NCBI GenBank assembly: GCA_945861305.1
Contig: CAMATW010000010.1
Span: 1 to 64,000 of the forward strand
DNA from: Bordetella parapertussis
Lineage (GTDB): Bacteria > Pseudomonadota > Gammaproteobacteria > Burkholderiales > Burkholderiaceae_C
Length of the DNA: 64,000 nt
Reading direction: 5' to 3'
The first letter of the stretch is position 1, and each line of letters opens with the position of its first letter. The translations under genes were made by a program, and so were the position numbers. Below, one piece after another: positions 38,529 through 47,799 of this stretch. Under the pieces are notes generated by a model. The model saw only the letters and a list, made by a program, of their open reading frames with translations. It was not told the origin of the DNA and ran no database searches.

Positions 38529-39015
38529 GCGTGCTAATTTCACTAGGCTTGACGCTGGATTTCATGTGATCAATAAGAAACCGCGTCACGCTTTCTTCTG
38601 CAGTACCTTTCCACCAACTTGATTCTCGCCAAGCGGTGAGGTCAATCATTGCCGAAATTGCCAGCAAGATAAAAACCCCTGAAACCATGCCAAAGACGCC
38701 ACCCAATGTGCGGTGAGCTGGTTGCGGCCCGCTGCGTGTAAACAATTTTCGGTGCAAGACCACCGCTTGATGGCCCAGAAACAAGGTGACTATCAACGCG
38801 ATGAGTGCACCCATATCGTCACGCATTGCCTCACCTGGGCCGCCAAGTGGCAGCCATGCGCCGATAGAGGGTCCGAGCTTCACGACAGCCACAAATGCCG
38901 CCACAAAACCCACCATGGACAGGGCTTGCGGCAGCCAGCCGCGGTAAGCGCCAATGCCAATGGACCAGAGGATGGTTCTCAAAAATACCCAATCCAACAA
39001 ACTTAAGTCCCACAT
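38521..39015 (-). CDS. cvpA: CvpA family membrane protein
   Basis: 164 residues with four membrane segments. LDWVFL...IGAYRGWLPQALSMVGFVAAFVAV and RTLGGVFGMVSGVFILLAI match the CvpA layout (RGxxQ..., LGxxFGxxxG). Required for colicin V production in E. coli and linked to envelope stress elsewhere. Here it is downstream of, and co-directional with, the globin-like gene at 39107. Confidence 0.82.
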   Translation of the reverse strand: MWDLSLLDWVFLRTILWSIGIGAYRGWLPQALSMVGFVAAFVAVVKLGPSIGAWLPLGGPGEAMRDDMGALIALIVTLFLGHQAVVLHRKLFTRSGPQPAHRTLGGVFGMVSGVFILLAISAMIDLTAWRESSWWKGTAEESVTRFLIDHMKSSVKPSEISTPT

Positions 39016-39106
39016 TTATATTGTTTTCGCAAAATAAATTAAAACGAGTTACATATTTACTCACATCTTAAGCGAAAAACAATAATTGATTAAAAAATCA
39101 TCAAAA

Positions 39107-39910
39107 TCAACGAATGATGTTTTTGAGCAGCTTATCGAGGTCCATGTTCATAGCCCCTTCAAACGTTGAGGCAAATTGTTTAGCTGCACGTATGAGCATT
39201 CGTGTGGGGACGCCGTGGGTATAGGTGATGGCGTGACGCGCAAACAGCACTGGGCCCTTGGCGCTTTGGCGAACTTGGAATTTTTGGTGGGTGAATTTTT
39301 CATTCACTTGGTTGCAAAACGTCTCGACAGTTGCCAATGGGGTGTCCACACTGGTGGAGAAACCTTGGCCGATGAAGATCAGTTGCTTGGTGTCGTTGGC
39401 AACCCGCGTCCAAAAGGGATACATAAAACCGCGCGAACCGTAAACATCGCCATTTTTTTCCAATCGCGCATCTGTGCGGTTGACGTTGTAAAGGTCGCAC
39501 ACCAATTGGTTGGTCACCTCAAAAGGTTTCCATACCTTGATGTTTTCATCTGCCATTTGGGCGCGTGACTCTTCAAACATCTCAAGTAACTTGGCTGACA
39601 AAACAGGGATTTGAGATTTGAGGTAGCCACCCGAGCGCAAAGAGGCTTGCAAGGTGATTTGCAACTCGTCAAATTGGGGAGCCTTTATTTGGATGGCAGA
39701 TGGGGACGTTTGGGAAAAAGACTCCCTGAAGTAGCGATCGGGCTTGGGCATGAAAAAATCTTGATACAGCTCGATATCTTTGACGATTTTTTCTATGTTC
39801 ATACCAAAGAAAAAATGTCGAAGATCTTTTTGCTCCATGACGTTGTCATAAAATATTTTGATGGCATCGACCAATTTTTCTTTGTTGTCTGGCGTGTCCA
39901 TGAGTTGCAT
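39107..39910 (-). CDS. Unrecognised protein with degenerate globin-like N-terminus and YbjN-like C-terminus (paralogue A)
   Basis: 267 residues. Residues 14-120 follow the truncated-haemoglobin plan (IFYDNVMEQKDLRHFFFGMN resembles helices A-B and CD1, then KPDRYFRESFSQTSP where E/F helices lie). No His exists between 32 and 209, so the proximal haem ligand is absent. The C-terminal domain (about 160-262) has YPFWTRV, GPVLFARHAITYTHGVPTRML and RAAKQFASTFEGAMNMD, similar in plan to YbjN/type III chaperone folds (an inference). Its paralogue is at 52521-53354. Flanks are AT-rich. Function unknown. Confidence 0.75.
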   Translation of the reverse strand: MQLMDTPDNKEKLVDAIKIFYDNVMEQKDLRHFFFGMNIEKIVKDIELYQDFFMPKPDRYFRESFSQTSPSAIQIKAPQFDELQITLQASLRSGGYLKSQIPVLSAKLLEMFEESRAQMADENIKVWKPFEVTNQLVCDLYNVNRTDARLEKNGDVYGSRGFMYPFWTRVANDTKQLIFIGQGFSTSVDTPLATVETFCNQVNEKFTHQKFQVRQSAKGPVLFARHAITYTHGVPTRMLIRAAKQFASTFEGAMNMDLDKLLKNIIR

Positions 39911-40105
39911 GCGGTAACTTTCTTCTTTTATGACGGTTATGTAATGGTTATGATGGTAAAAAATTTGGAGCTGAAAATCCCATTACGCACGTCTAGTATC
40001 GACCCCAAAAGGGGAAGTTTGAATAATTATTTATGCTTTTTCCACAAGGTTTGATGATAGTCAAAAAATTCATTCTTTTGTATATGTTTTTTTGAGCTTG
40101 GGACT

Positions 40106-40906
40106 TTGCTAGAGGCCAATATTTCAGAGTTCTCTAAGGGACTCCAGCCAAGCCTGCCCCCCAAAAATGAGGAGCAATTTATTTCTAATTCAAATTCAAA
40201 TTCGCCTATTGTATTGGTACATGGCGCTTGGCATGGCGCATGGTGCTGGCGCAAGTTGGTTCCTTTATTGAAGGAGATTGGTTCAGAGCTTTACACCCCC
40301 ACCCAAACAGGCGTAGGTGAAAAGGCTGACTTGCTATCGAAAGACATCAGTCTAGAGACTTTCATCCAAGACATCACAGACTTCCTCACCGAGCGCGACC
40401 TGCAAAACGTGGTCTTGGTAGGTCACAGCTTCGCTGGTATCAGCATCAGTGGCGTGGCAGACCGAATGCCAGAGCGCATAAGCCAACTGGTCTACCTCGA
40501 TGCCTTGTTGCTGCAAAACGATCAAACCGTGTTTGACATCATCCCCCCAGAGATGGTGCAAGCCAGACGCGAGTTGGCCCAGCGGACCTCGGGTGGCATC
40601 TCGCTGCCCCCGCCTGAGCCCTCAGTCTTCGGTGTGACGAACACCGAAGATGTGCAGTGGTTGAAAAGCCAATGTACGCCTCACCCTTTGTCCACCTACG
40701 AAAGCAAGATGAAGTTGACCCATGGCTTGGGTAATGGCTTGCCTGCGACCTATATCGCTGTTACGCCGCATTACGTTGCCACCACCGCCTCGCGCAATTA
40801 CGCCAAGACGCGCAGCGATTGGCAGTACTTAGAAATACAGGCTGGCCACGACGCCATGGTGACATCGCCAGAGGCGCTTTGCCGCCTCTTAAAAGACTTG
40901 GCTTGA
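40106..40906 (+). CDS. Alpha/beta hydrolase (salicylate-esterase/EstC-like)
   Basis: 266 codons from a TTG at 40106; no ATG is in frame before the domain, so the start is uncertain. The oxyanion HGAWHGAWCWRKL, nucleophile VLVGHSFAGI and final His in GHDAMVT form the Ser-His triad of the MES/EstC-like branch. Probably an esterase or lactonase with a small substrate. The 195 bp before it (39911-40105) are AT-rich, with promoter-like sequence only. Convergent with the next operon. Confidence 0.8.
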   Translation: MLEANISEFSKGLQPSLPPKNEEQFISNSNSNSPIVLVHGAWHGAWCWRKLVPLLKEIGSELYTPTQTGVGEKADLLSKDISLETFIQDITDFLTERDLQNVVLVGHSFAGISISGVADRMPERISQLVYLDALLLQNDQTVFDIIPPEMVQARRELAQRTSGGISLPPPEPSVFGVTNTEDVQWLKSQCTPHPLSTYESKMKLTHGLGNGLPATYIAVTPHYVATTASRNYAKTRSDWQYLEIQAGHDAMVTSPEALCRLLKDLA

Positions 40907-40907
40907 C

Positions 40908-41879
40908 TCAAGCAATATTTGCCAAGCTGATGCGCTTGTCTTGCAGCAGTTGGGCAAAGGCCTTGTAGGTGGCTTCTATGCCTTGGGCCAAAGGCATTTG
41001 GCCGTAGTCGCCAATGAATGCCTTTAAGGGTTCATCCGACTTGTCCATCGGAAACGCCAGTGGCTCGCCTTTGATGCCCACCTTGGCGTCGGGTGCGAGG
41101 GTTTTCAAAATAGCCATGCCTTCTTCCACCGAGGCATAGACGCCGTTCAAGTCAAACACCGGTGCGCCCATGCGCTCTTTGGCCACGCTTCGAATGAAAG
41201 CGCTGGCGGCTTCGGCTGCAAACAACCACGACACATGGCCGCTGAAAGGAATGTCATAGGCTTGATGGGCTGCTGCTGCCAGCAAGGCCACGGTGGTTTT
41301 AGAGGTCATGCCTTGGTCACGGCCCACGCCGTACACCACGCCAGGGCGAATGCCCACGCTGTGCAAGCCGTTTTCTTCGGAGTACACCTTGGCGGTTTGT
41401 TCGTTGCAGTATTTGTAAGCGCCGTACAGCGTGGCTATGGCGCCGCCGTTTTCCAAAGCGCCGTAGGCCGCCACCGAGCTGGCGTAAGTTAGGCGCTTGA
41501 CGCCCGCTTCTTTGGCGGCTTCAAACACATTGACCGTGCCCACCACATTCACCAAAGCGCCACCCACAGGGTTGGCGCGGCAAAACGGCACTTGCAGCGC
41601 AGCCAAATGGATGATGGCTCGGGCCTTGCTGTGTTGCACCGCGGCTTTGACTGCGGCGGTGTCGGCGATATCTCCTTCGTACCAATGCACTTTTTTCAAG
41701 TCAGCTGGCGACATCAGCAGTTCAGGACGACGGGTATCGGCTTTCAAATCGAAAGCGGACACGGGCACACCGGCATGGGTGAGCAGCGCTAACACCCAGC
41801 TGCCAATACAACCTCCCGCGCCTGTCACCAACACGGGGCCGTCAAATTCAGAGGCAGAAAGGGGGAAATGGTCAAGCAT
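40908..41879 (-). CDS. NAD-dependent epimerase/dehydratase family protein
   Basis: 323 residues. TGAGGCIGSWVLALL is the NAD-binding motif; YASSVAAYGALENG and YGAYKYCNEQ carry the catalytic Ser/Tyr-x3-Lys. An extended SDR acting on a sugar nucleotide or small hydroxy compound; the substrate is unclear. Last gene of a four-gene minus-strand operon (21 bp after the acyl-CoA synthetase). Confidence 0.88.
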   Translation of the reverse strand: MLDHFPLSASEFDGPVLVTGAGGCIGSWVLALLTHAGVPVSAFDLKADTRRPELLMSPADLKKVHWYEGDIADTAAVKAAVQHSKARAIIHLAALQVPFCRANPVGGALVNVVGTVNVFEAAKEAGVKRLTYASSVAAYGALENGGAIATLYGAYKYCNEQTAKVYSEENGLHSVGIRPGVVYGVGRDQGMTSKTTVALLAAAAHQAYDIPFSGHVSWLFAAEAASAFIRSVAKERMGAPVFDLNGVYASVEEGMAILKTLAPDAKVGIKGEPLAFPMDKSDEPLKAFIGDYGQMPLAQGIEATYKAFAQLLQDKRISLANIA

Positions 41880-41900
41880 GGTTGTCTCCAGTGGTGAGGC

Positions 41901-43538
41901 CTAAAGCGCTTTGGCTTTTTCTCTGAGTTGAAATTTTTGTATCTTGCCTGTGGATGTTTTGGGAATGGCTTCAAAGACAAATGTACGCGGCACTTTGTAG
42001 CCTGCCAGCAGCGTCTTGCAATGTGCTTGCAACTGCTCGGCGTCGACCGCGTGTCCGTTGTGCAGTTCCACAAAGGCCAGTGGTGTCTCTCCCCATTTTT
42101 CGTCAGGCTTAGCTACGACCGCGCAGGCCAGCACTGATGGGTGGCGGTACAGCGCATCTTCCACCTCGATGCTGCTGATGTTTTCGCCGCCCGAGATGAT
42201 GATGTCTTTGTTGCGGTCTTTGATCTTCATATAGCCTTGGGCATCGATCACGCCCAAGTCGCCCGAATGGAACCAGCCGCCTTCAAAGGCTTGCGCAGTA
42301 GCGCGGGGGTTTTTCAAATACCCTTTCATGACGATATTGCCGCGAAACATGATTTCGCCCATGGTTTGCCCATCGGCGGGTGTGGCGGCCAAGCTTTGCG
42401 GGTCTTTCAGCGCCATGCCTTCTTGCAAGGGATAGCGAACACCTTGGCGCCCATTCAGCAAAGCTTGCTCGTCCAAACTTTGGTCAGACCAATCGCTGCG
42501 CTTGACGCAGACCGAAGCGGGGCCATAGACCTCGGTCAGGCCATAAACGTGTGTGATGTCAAAGCCTAGCTTGGCCATGCCCTCCAGCATGGAAGCGGGC
42601 GGGCTGGCACCGGCCACCATGCCTTTGACTTGGTGTGTGACAGCCGCTTGCAAGTGCGCAGGGGCTTGTATCAACAGGTTGTGGACCACGGGGGCAGCGC
42701 AGTAATGGTCTACGTGGTGGTCTGCCATGGCTTGCAATATCAAAGCTGCATCGATTTTGCGCAAACACACATGCACACCGCCCAGCATGGCGATGGTCCA
42801 AGGGAAGCACCAGCCGTTGCAGTGAAACATCGGCAAGGTCCAGAGGTAGCGCGAAAAGTTGGGCATGTGCCAAGTCACCGCATTGCTGACCGCGTTGAGG
42901 TAAGCGCCGCGGTGGTGGGTGACCACGCCCTTGGGGTCGCCGGTGGTACCCGATGTGTAACTCACCGCAATCGCGTCCCACTCGTCATGCGGCCCACTCA
43001 ATTGAGCCACGGGGGGGTGGCTGGCCAACCAAGCTTCGTATTCCATTTCACCAAGGCGCTCACCTGCGCCGGTGTACTCGCTGTCGTCCACATCAATCAC
43101 CAGCACATCGCGTTGGTATTGACCCCGAAGAATGCTCAACGCTTCCTTCATGGTGGAAGAGAACTCTCGGTCGGTGATGATGATGCTGGCTTCGCAGTGG
43201 TTCATCTGCCAAGCAATCAGCGCGGCGTCCAGCCGAGTATTGAGTGCATGCAACACCGCATTCACTGCAGGTACGGCGTAATGTGCTTCCAGCATCTCGG
43301 GGGTGTTGGAGAGCATCACGCTGACAGTAAAGCCGCGTTGAATGCCCGCTACTTTGAGGGCACTTGCAAGTCGGGCGCTGCGCTCGCGAACCTGCGCCCA
43401 TGTGTAGCGGCGCTCGCCGTGAACCACAGCGGTCAAGTCGGGGTAAATATCTGCGCTGCGCTCTAAAAAGCTGACGGGCGAGAGGGCCGCGAAATTGGCC
43501 GAGGTTTTGTCTAGTCCTTGCTCATAAATAGAGGTCAT
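41901..43538 (-). CDS. AMP-forming acyl-CoA synthetase (fatty-acid/DmdB-like)
   Basis: 545 residues. SYTSGTTGDPKGVVTHH is the AMP-binding P-loop; then HVYGLTEVYGPASV, SGDLGVIDAQGYMKIKDR and the C-terminal Lys in PKTSTGKIQKFQLREK. ANL superfamily enzyme that activates medium-chain or related acids (long-chain ligase or methylmercaptopropionate-CoA ligase type). Between an enoyl-CoA hydratase (15 bp) and an epimerase. Confidence 0.9.
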   Translation of the reverse strand: MTSIYEQGLDKTSANFAALSPVSFLERSADIYPDLTAVVHGERRYTWAQVRERSARLASALKVAGIQRGFTVSVMLSNTPEMLEAHYAVPAVNAVLHALNTRLDAALIAWQMNHCEASIIITDREFSSTMKEALSILRGQYQRDVLVIDVDDSEYTGAGERLGEMEYEAWLASHPPVAQLSGPHDEWDAIAVSYTSGTTGDPKGVVTHHRGAYLNAVSNAVTWHMPNFSRYLWTLPMFHCNGWCFPWTIAMLGGVHVCLRKIDAALILQAMADHHVDHYCAAPVVHNLLIQAPAHLQAAVTHQVKGMVAGASPPASMLEGMAKLGFDITHVYGLTEVYGPASVCVKRSDWSDQSLDEQALLNGRQGVRYPLQEGMALKDPQSLAATPADGQTMGEIMFRGNIVMKGYLKNPRATAQAFEGGWFHSGDLGVIDAQGYMKIKDRNKDIIISGGENISSIEVEDALYRHPSVLACAVVAKPDEKWGETPLAFVELHNGHAVDAEQLQAHCKTLLAGYKVPRTFVFEAIPKTSTGKIQKFQLREKAKAL

Positions 43539-43553
43539 GGGTGTGCGTTGGCT

Positions 43554-44432
43554 TTAAGACCACCAAGGGTAAAAATCGGGCATGTCTGTTGATGCTTTGT
43601 CGGTAAAAACAGGTGCACGCTTTTCACGGAACGAGGCCACACCTTCTTTGCCACTGGTTTGGCTGGCGTAAAAGATAGCCAAGGAATCCACTTGGTGCGC
43701 CTTCAAAGGATGGTCTTGCGCCGCGTTACGGTAAAGCATTTGACGGGTCAACGCGATGGCCACAGGGCTGTGCGCCACTATTTTTCGTGCAATTTTGTAG
43801 GCTTCTTCAAGCAAAGCATCGGCTGGGAAAACAGCCTTCACATAGCCTGCCGACAGCAGAGTTTCTGCACTGTGGATGTCGCCGGTGTAGCACCACTCCA
43901 ACGCGGTTTGCAAGCCCACCAAGCGGGGTAAAAACCAGCTTGAACAGGCTTCGGGCGTGATGCCAATTTTGTTGAACACAAAACCGATGCGTGCCTTTTC
44001 AGAGGCCAAGCGGATGTCCATGGCGCATGTCATGGTGGCGCCTATGCCCACCGCCGCGCCGTTGATCGCGCCGATGATGGGTTTTTTGCACTCGAACATG
44101 GCAAGGGCGACCTTGCCGCCCGAGTCCCGCACCCCATCGACCATGGCGGGGTCATTCAGCTTATCTTGCATGTCTTTCAACGTGGGCTGCAGGTGTTCGT
44201 TTAAGCCAAACACATTGCCCTCGATGCTCAAGTCCATACCAGCGCAAAACGCTTTGCCCGCACCGGTCACCACAATCGCGGCCACCGCATCGTCGTCGCT
44301 TGCGCGGTTGAAGGCGTGAATCAGTTCATGCGACATCTCGACCGTGAACGCATTCATTTGCTCTGGGCGGTTCAGGGTGAGGGTGAGGATGTGGTCGGCT
44401 ACCTCGTAGCGCAAGGTGGTGTAGTTGGTCAT
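43554..44432 (-). CDS. Enoyl-CoA hydratase/isomerase family protein (crotonase)
   Basis: 292 residues. ITLNRPEQMNAF-like start (LTLNRPEQMNAFTVEM), CAGMDLS oxyanion region and GITPEACSSWFLPRLVG with one catalytic Glu. The first catalytic Glu of classic hydratases is replaced (AAVGIGATMTCAMD), so isomerase or hydrolase chemistry is possible. Cytoplasmic, part of an acyl-CoA operon with the synthetase. Confidence 0.88.
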   Translation of the reverse strand: MTNYTTLRYEVADHILTLTLNRPEQMNAFTVEMSHELIHAFNRASDDDAVAAIVVTGAGKAFCAGMDLSIEGNVFGLNEHLQPTLKDMQDKLNDPAMVDGVRDSGGKVALAMFECKKPIIGAINGAAVGIGATMTCAMDIRLASEKARIGFVFNKIGITPEACSSWFLPRLVGLQTALEWCYTGDIHSAETLLSAGYVKAVFPADALLEEAYKIARKIVAHSPVAIALTRQMLYRNAAQDHPLKAHQVDSLAIFYASQTSGKEGVASFREKRAPVFTDKASTDMPDFYPWWS

Positions 44433-44444
44433 GGTGAAAAGGAT

Positions 44445-45491
44445 TTAGGCAAGGGTGGACATGTCAATCACGAAGCGGTATTTCACATCGCTTTGCTGCA
44501 TACGCTCGAAAGCTTGGTTGATGCCGTTCATGGGAATCATTTCGATATCCGACAAAATCTGGTGCTGGGCACAAAAGTCCAGCATCTCTTGGGTTTCTTG
44601 GATGCCACCCACCAAAGACCCTGCAATGCAGCGTCTTCCCATGATGAGTGAACGCGCATTGAGTTCGGCGTTCATGCCAATCGTGCCGACGATGCACTGG
44701 GTGCCGTCCACCTTCAACAGCGGCAGGTAGACGTTGTAGTCGTGGTGGACCGGAATGGTGTTGAGCAAAAAATCAAACTGGTTGGCCATGGCTTGCATGG
44801 CGGCGGCGTCATTGGACAGCAGCACCCCATCAGCACCCAAACGCAGTGCGTCTTGGACCTTGTGGGCTGAGGTTGTGATCATGATGGTTTTCGCACCCAT
44901 GGCATGAGCAAACTTGATGCCCATGTGTCCCAAACCACCCAAGCCAATCACGCCCACCGTCATGCCTGCTTTTATGTTCCAGTGCTTGAGCGGCGAATAA
45001 GTGGTGATGCCAGCGCACAGCAAGGGCGCTGCACCCGCAAGGTCCAAGCCTTCAGGCATTCGCAGCACAAAATGCTCATCCACCACGATGTTTTTTGAGT
45101 AGCCGCCATAGGTGAAGCCGCCGGGGTCGGTGCTAGCGGCGTTGTAGGTGCCGGTGACACCCTTGAGGCAATACTGCTCTAAATCGACAGCGCAGGAACT
45201 GCAGGTGTGACAGGAATTGACAAAGCAGCCCACGGCTACTTTTTGGCCAAGCTTGAATTTTTTGACTTCAGCGCCCACCGCATTGACCGTGCCCACAATT
45301 TCGTGGCCTGGCACCAGCGGGTAGTTGCTGCGCCCCCAGTCGTTTTTGGCGAAATGCAAATCGGTGTGGCACACGCCGCAAAAAGCGATGTCGATGCCCA
45401 CATCTTTAGGGCCAATGCTTCTGCGCTGTATATGGTGGGGGACCAAGTCTTGGTCGCTGGAGAGGGCTGCAAAGCAAGAAGTTTGTGCCAA
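44445..45491 (-). CDS. Zinc-dependent alcohol dehydrogenase (YahK/cinnamyl-alcohol-dehydrogenase family)
   Basis: 348 residues. Zinc motifs CGVCHTDLHFAKNDWG and GHEIVGTV; structural zinc Cys cluster CHTCSSCAVDLEQYC; Rossmann GVIGLGGLGHMGIKFA. NADPH-linked aldehyde reduction is usual in this branch. First gene of the operon and the likely entry enzyme (alcohol/aldehyde), with acyl-CoA synthetase and crotonase downstream. Confidence 0.93.
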   Translation of the reverse strand: MAQTSCFAALSSDQDLVPHHIQRRSIGPKDVGIDIAFCGVCHTDLHFAKNDWGRSNYPLVPGHEIVGTVNAVGAEVKKFKLGQKVAVGCFVNSCHTCSSCAVDLEQYCLKGVTGTYNAASTDPGGFTYGGYSKNIVVDEHFVLRMPEGLDLAGAAPLLCAGITTYSPLKHWNIKAGMTVGVIGLGGLGHMGIKFAHAMGAKTIMITTSAHKVQDALRLGADGVLLSNDAAAMQAMANQFDFLLNTIPVHHDYNVYLPLLKVDGTQCIVGTIGMNAELNARSLIMGRRCIAGSLVGGIQETQEMLDFCAQHQILSDIEMIPMNGINQAFERMQQSDVKYRFVIDMSTLA

Positions 45492-45552
45492 GGTGTTGCC
45501 CCTTTTAAGTGATATAGCTGTAAAAAAATTATAGCTATCACCCCTTATGGGG

Positions 45553-47280
45553 CTAAATCACCTCTGGCGTGAGCGCTTGAATGGCTTGGTAGTTGGTCAG
45601 AAACACTTGGCCATGAAGATGTTGTAAGAAACCAGTGGTGTTGAGTTTGTCCATCACCGGCCCTTTGATTTCTGAGAAGTGCAGGGCAATGCCTGAGTCT
45701 TTCAAACGGCTGGCAATCGCCTCCAAGCTCTCTAAGGCGCTGGCGTCGATGTCGTTCACCGCCGAGCATTGCAGCAACACATGTTGCAGCTCGGGACGGG
45801 TCGCCACTTCTGCGTTGATGCGGTCTTCAATGCCCCGCGCATTGGCGAAGAACATGCTGGCGTCCACCCGCAGGCACACCAACTTGGGACTGACCAACAC
45901 CTCGTGGCGCAGCACGTTGCGGAAATGTTCGGTGCCAGGCACCAAACCCACAATGGCGATGTGCGGACGGCTGGCGCGAAACAAAAACAGCGCCAAAGAC
46001 ACCACCACGCCCATGACCAAACCGCTTTCCACGCCCACCAGCAAGGTGGCCACCAAGGTGGTGGCCACCGCCATGAAGTCGAGTTTGGAGAAGCGCCAGG
46101 TGGACTTCAACATGCCCAAGTCAACCAACGACAACACCGCCACGATGATGGTGGCCGCCAAGGTGGCTTGGGGCAAATAAAACAAAGCGGGTGTTAAAAA
46201 CAGCGAGGCCAAGGTGATGCCCACTGCCGTGAACACACCTGCCGCAGGGGTGACGGCACCGGCGTCAAAATTGACCACCGAGCGTGCAAAACCACCTGTC
46301 ACCGGAAAACCACCGGTGAAAGCCGCTGACAAATTGCTGGCCCCCAAGGCCACCAACTCTTGGTCGGGCTCAATGCGTTGACGGCGTTTGGCGGCCAAGG
46401 TTTGGCCCACTGACACCGACTCCACAAAACCGACCACGCTAATTAAGAGAGCAGGCACCAGCAGTTCTTGCCACAGGTCTAAGTCCCACAGCGGTGCAGT
46501 GAGAGGAGGCAAGCCTTGAGGTACTGTGCCCACCAACTTCATGCCTAGGCTCTCCCAGTCGAGTGACCATGCCAAAACCGTTGTCAAGGCAATCGCCACC
46601 ACGGGGCCGGCTTTGGCCAGCACATCGGCCAACTTTGGCTTCAAGCCAGCGGAGATGAGCAAAGGCTTCAAGCCCTTGCGCACCCAAAACAAAAACGCGG
46701 TGGCGGCAATGCCCACGCCCAGCGTCAGCAGATGAATGTTCGAGGCTTGGTGCAACAGCGAAGACAGCAGCTCCACAAAATTGTGGCCCTCGGCTTTCAC
46801 ACCCATGAGGGTTTTCAACTGGCTCAGTGCAATGAGCAAGCCAGAAGCCGAAATAAAACCCGAAATCACCGGATGGCTTAAAAAATTGGCCAAGAAACCC
46901 AGTCGCAACAAACCCATGATCAGCAACATGCCGCCCGACAAAAACGCCAAGGTAATCGCCACTTGCCAATAAGCATGGGTGCCGGCGGCGGCGTGTTCGG
47001 CCACCGCAGCGGCGGTCATCAGCGACACCACCGCCACAGGACCCACGGCCAATACGCGGCTGCTGCCCAACACCGCATAGAGCAGCAAAGGTGCGACGCT
47101 GGCGTACAAACCCACCTCTGGCGGCAGCCCCGCCAACAAGGCATAGGCCAGGCTTTGCGGGATCAGCATGATGGTGACGATCAGCGCCGCCACCAAGTCG
47201 CTGGTGAATGTTTCGCGGTTGTAATTGCGGCCCCATTGAAGAATGGGAAGTGCGGGCAGCCAGCCACAGCGTTGCGTCAT
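45553..47280 (-). CDS. SulP family anion permease with STAS domain
   Basis: 575 residues. About 12 membrane segments: LVAALIVTIMLIPQSLAYALLAGLPPE is the sulfate transporter signature; GGFPVTGGFARS follows. A C-terminal STAS domain (about 440-560) has LLQCSAVNDIDASALESLEAI. Probably moves sulfate or another anion. It follows the YeeE pair by 49 bp, so it may belong to the sulfur operon headed by the ArsR gene. A CCCC-N4-GGGG hairpin at 45541-45552 may end it. Confidence 0.92.
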   Translation of the reverse strand: MTQRCGWLPALPILQWGRNYNRETFTSDLVAALIVTIMLIPQSLAYALLAGLPPEVGLYASVAPLLLYAVLGSSRVLAVGPVAVVSLMTAAAVAEHAAAGTHAYWQVAITLAFLSGGMLLIMGLLRLGFLANFLSHPVISGFISASGLLIALSQLKTLMGVKAEGHNFVELLSSLLHQASNIHLLTLGVGIAATAFLFWVRKGLKPLLISAGLKPKLADVLAKAGPVVAIALTTVLAWSLDWESLGMKLVGTVPQGLPPLTAPLWDLDLWQELLVPALLISVVGFVESVSVGQTLAAKRRQRIEPDQELVALGASNLSAAFTGGFPVTGGFARSVVNFDAGAVTPAAGVFTAVGITLASLFLTPALFYLPQATLAATIIVAVLSLVDLGMLKSTWRFSKLDFMAVATTLVATLLVGVESGLVMGVVVSLALFLFRASRPHIAIVGLVPGTEHFRNVLRHEVLVSPKLVCLRVDASMFFANARGIEDRINAEVATRPELQHVLLQCSAVNDIDASALESLEAIASRLKDSGIALHFSEIKGPVMDKLNTTGFLQHLHGQVFLTNYQAIQALTPEVI

Positions 47281-47329
47281 CAGCCCACCCTGTCAGGTTG
47301 CACGATATTCGCGTTATGCATGAAGTGAC

Positions 47330-47794
47330 TCATGCGGGTTTGAGTTTGGCTTTGCGCGGTGCGTGAATGAATCGGTCCATCAACTCAAAGCCCAGCATGC
47401 CCACCAGCATGGCAATGACAAACATCAAGGCTTTGGGTTGACCATCGGCCATGGAGACCAAGGCCGGTCCTGGGCAAAAACCGGCCCAGCCCCAGCCAGC
47501 GCCAAACAGCAAACTGCCTATCGCCAAGGGCTTGTCAATCTGGTTGTTAGCTGGGAAGCGCAACACGCCACCGAAAAAATTGGTGGTGCGCTTTTTGGCG
47601 ACGGTAAAGGCAAATACGCCCACCATGATGGCACCACCCATGACCAGCGCCAAAGAGGGGTCCCACGAGCCAAACAGGTCGAGAAAACCAATGACCTTGC
47701 CAGGGTCGGTCATGCCCGAGAGCATCAACCCCAAGCCAAACAGCAGGCCTACCAAGAATTCGCTGATGCGGTGAAAAGTGTTGTTATGAATCAT
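47330..47794 (-). CDS. YeeE/YedE-family membrane protein (DUF6691-type half transporter)
   Basis: 154 residues from ATG 47794, preceded by AAGGATAA. The frame upstream to 47905 overlaps the partner and is not coding. SEFLVGLLFGLGLMLSGMTDPGKVIGFLDLFGSWDPSL and LLFGAGWGWAGFCPGPALVSMA are family motifs. PmpA/PmpB-type proteins import thiosulfate-like or polysulfide anions. Partner of the next half gene. Confidence 0.9.
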   Translation of the reverse strand: MIHNNTFHRISEFLVGLLFGLGLMLSGMTDPGKVIGFLDLFGSWDPSLALVMGGAIMVGVFAFTVAKKRTTNFFGGVLRFPANNQIDKPLAIGSLLFGAGWGWAGFCPGPALVSMADGQPKALMFVIAMLVGMLGFELMDRFIHAPRKAKLKPA

Positions 47795-47799
47795 GAGAT

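Noticed and set aside
40027..40254. 75-codon minus-strand frame over the start of the alpha/beta hydrolase gene
   Set aside because: It overlaps the 5' part of a clear hydrolase gene and has no recognisable domain.
45541..45552. CCCC-N4-GGGG hairpin between SulP and the alcohol dehydrogenase
   Set aside because: The stem is only 4 bp and the T run begins about 12 bp away, too weak to list as a terminator on its own.
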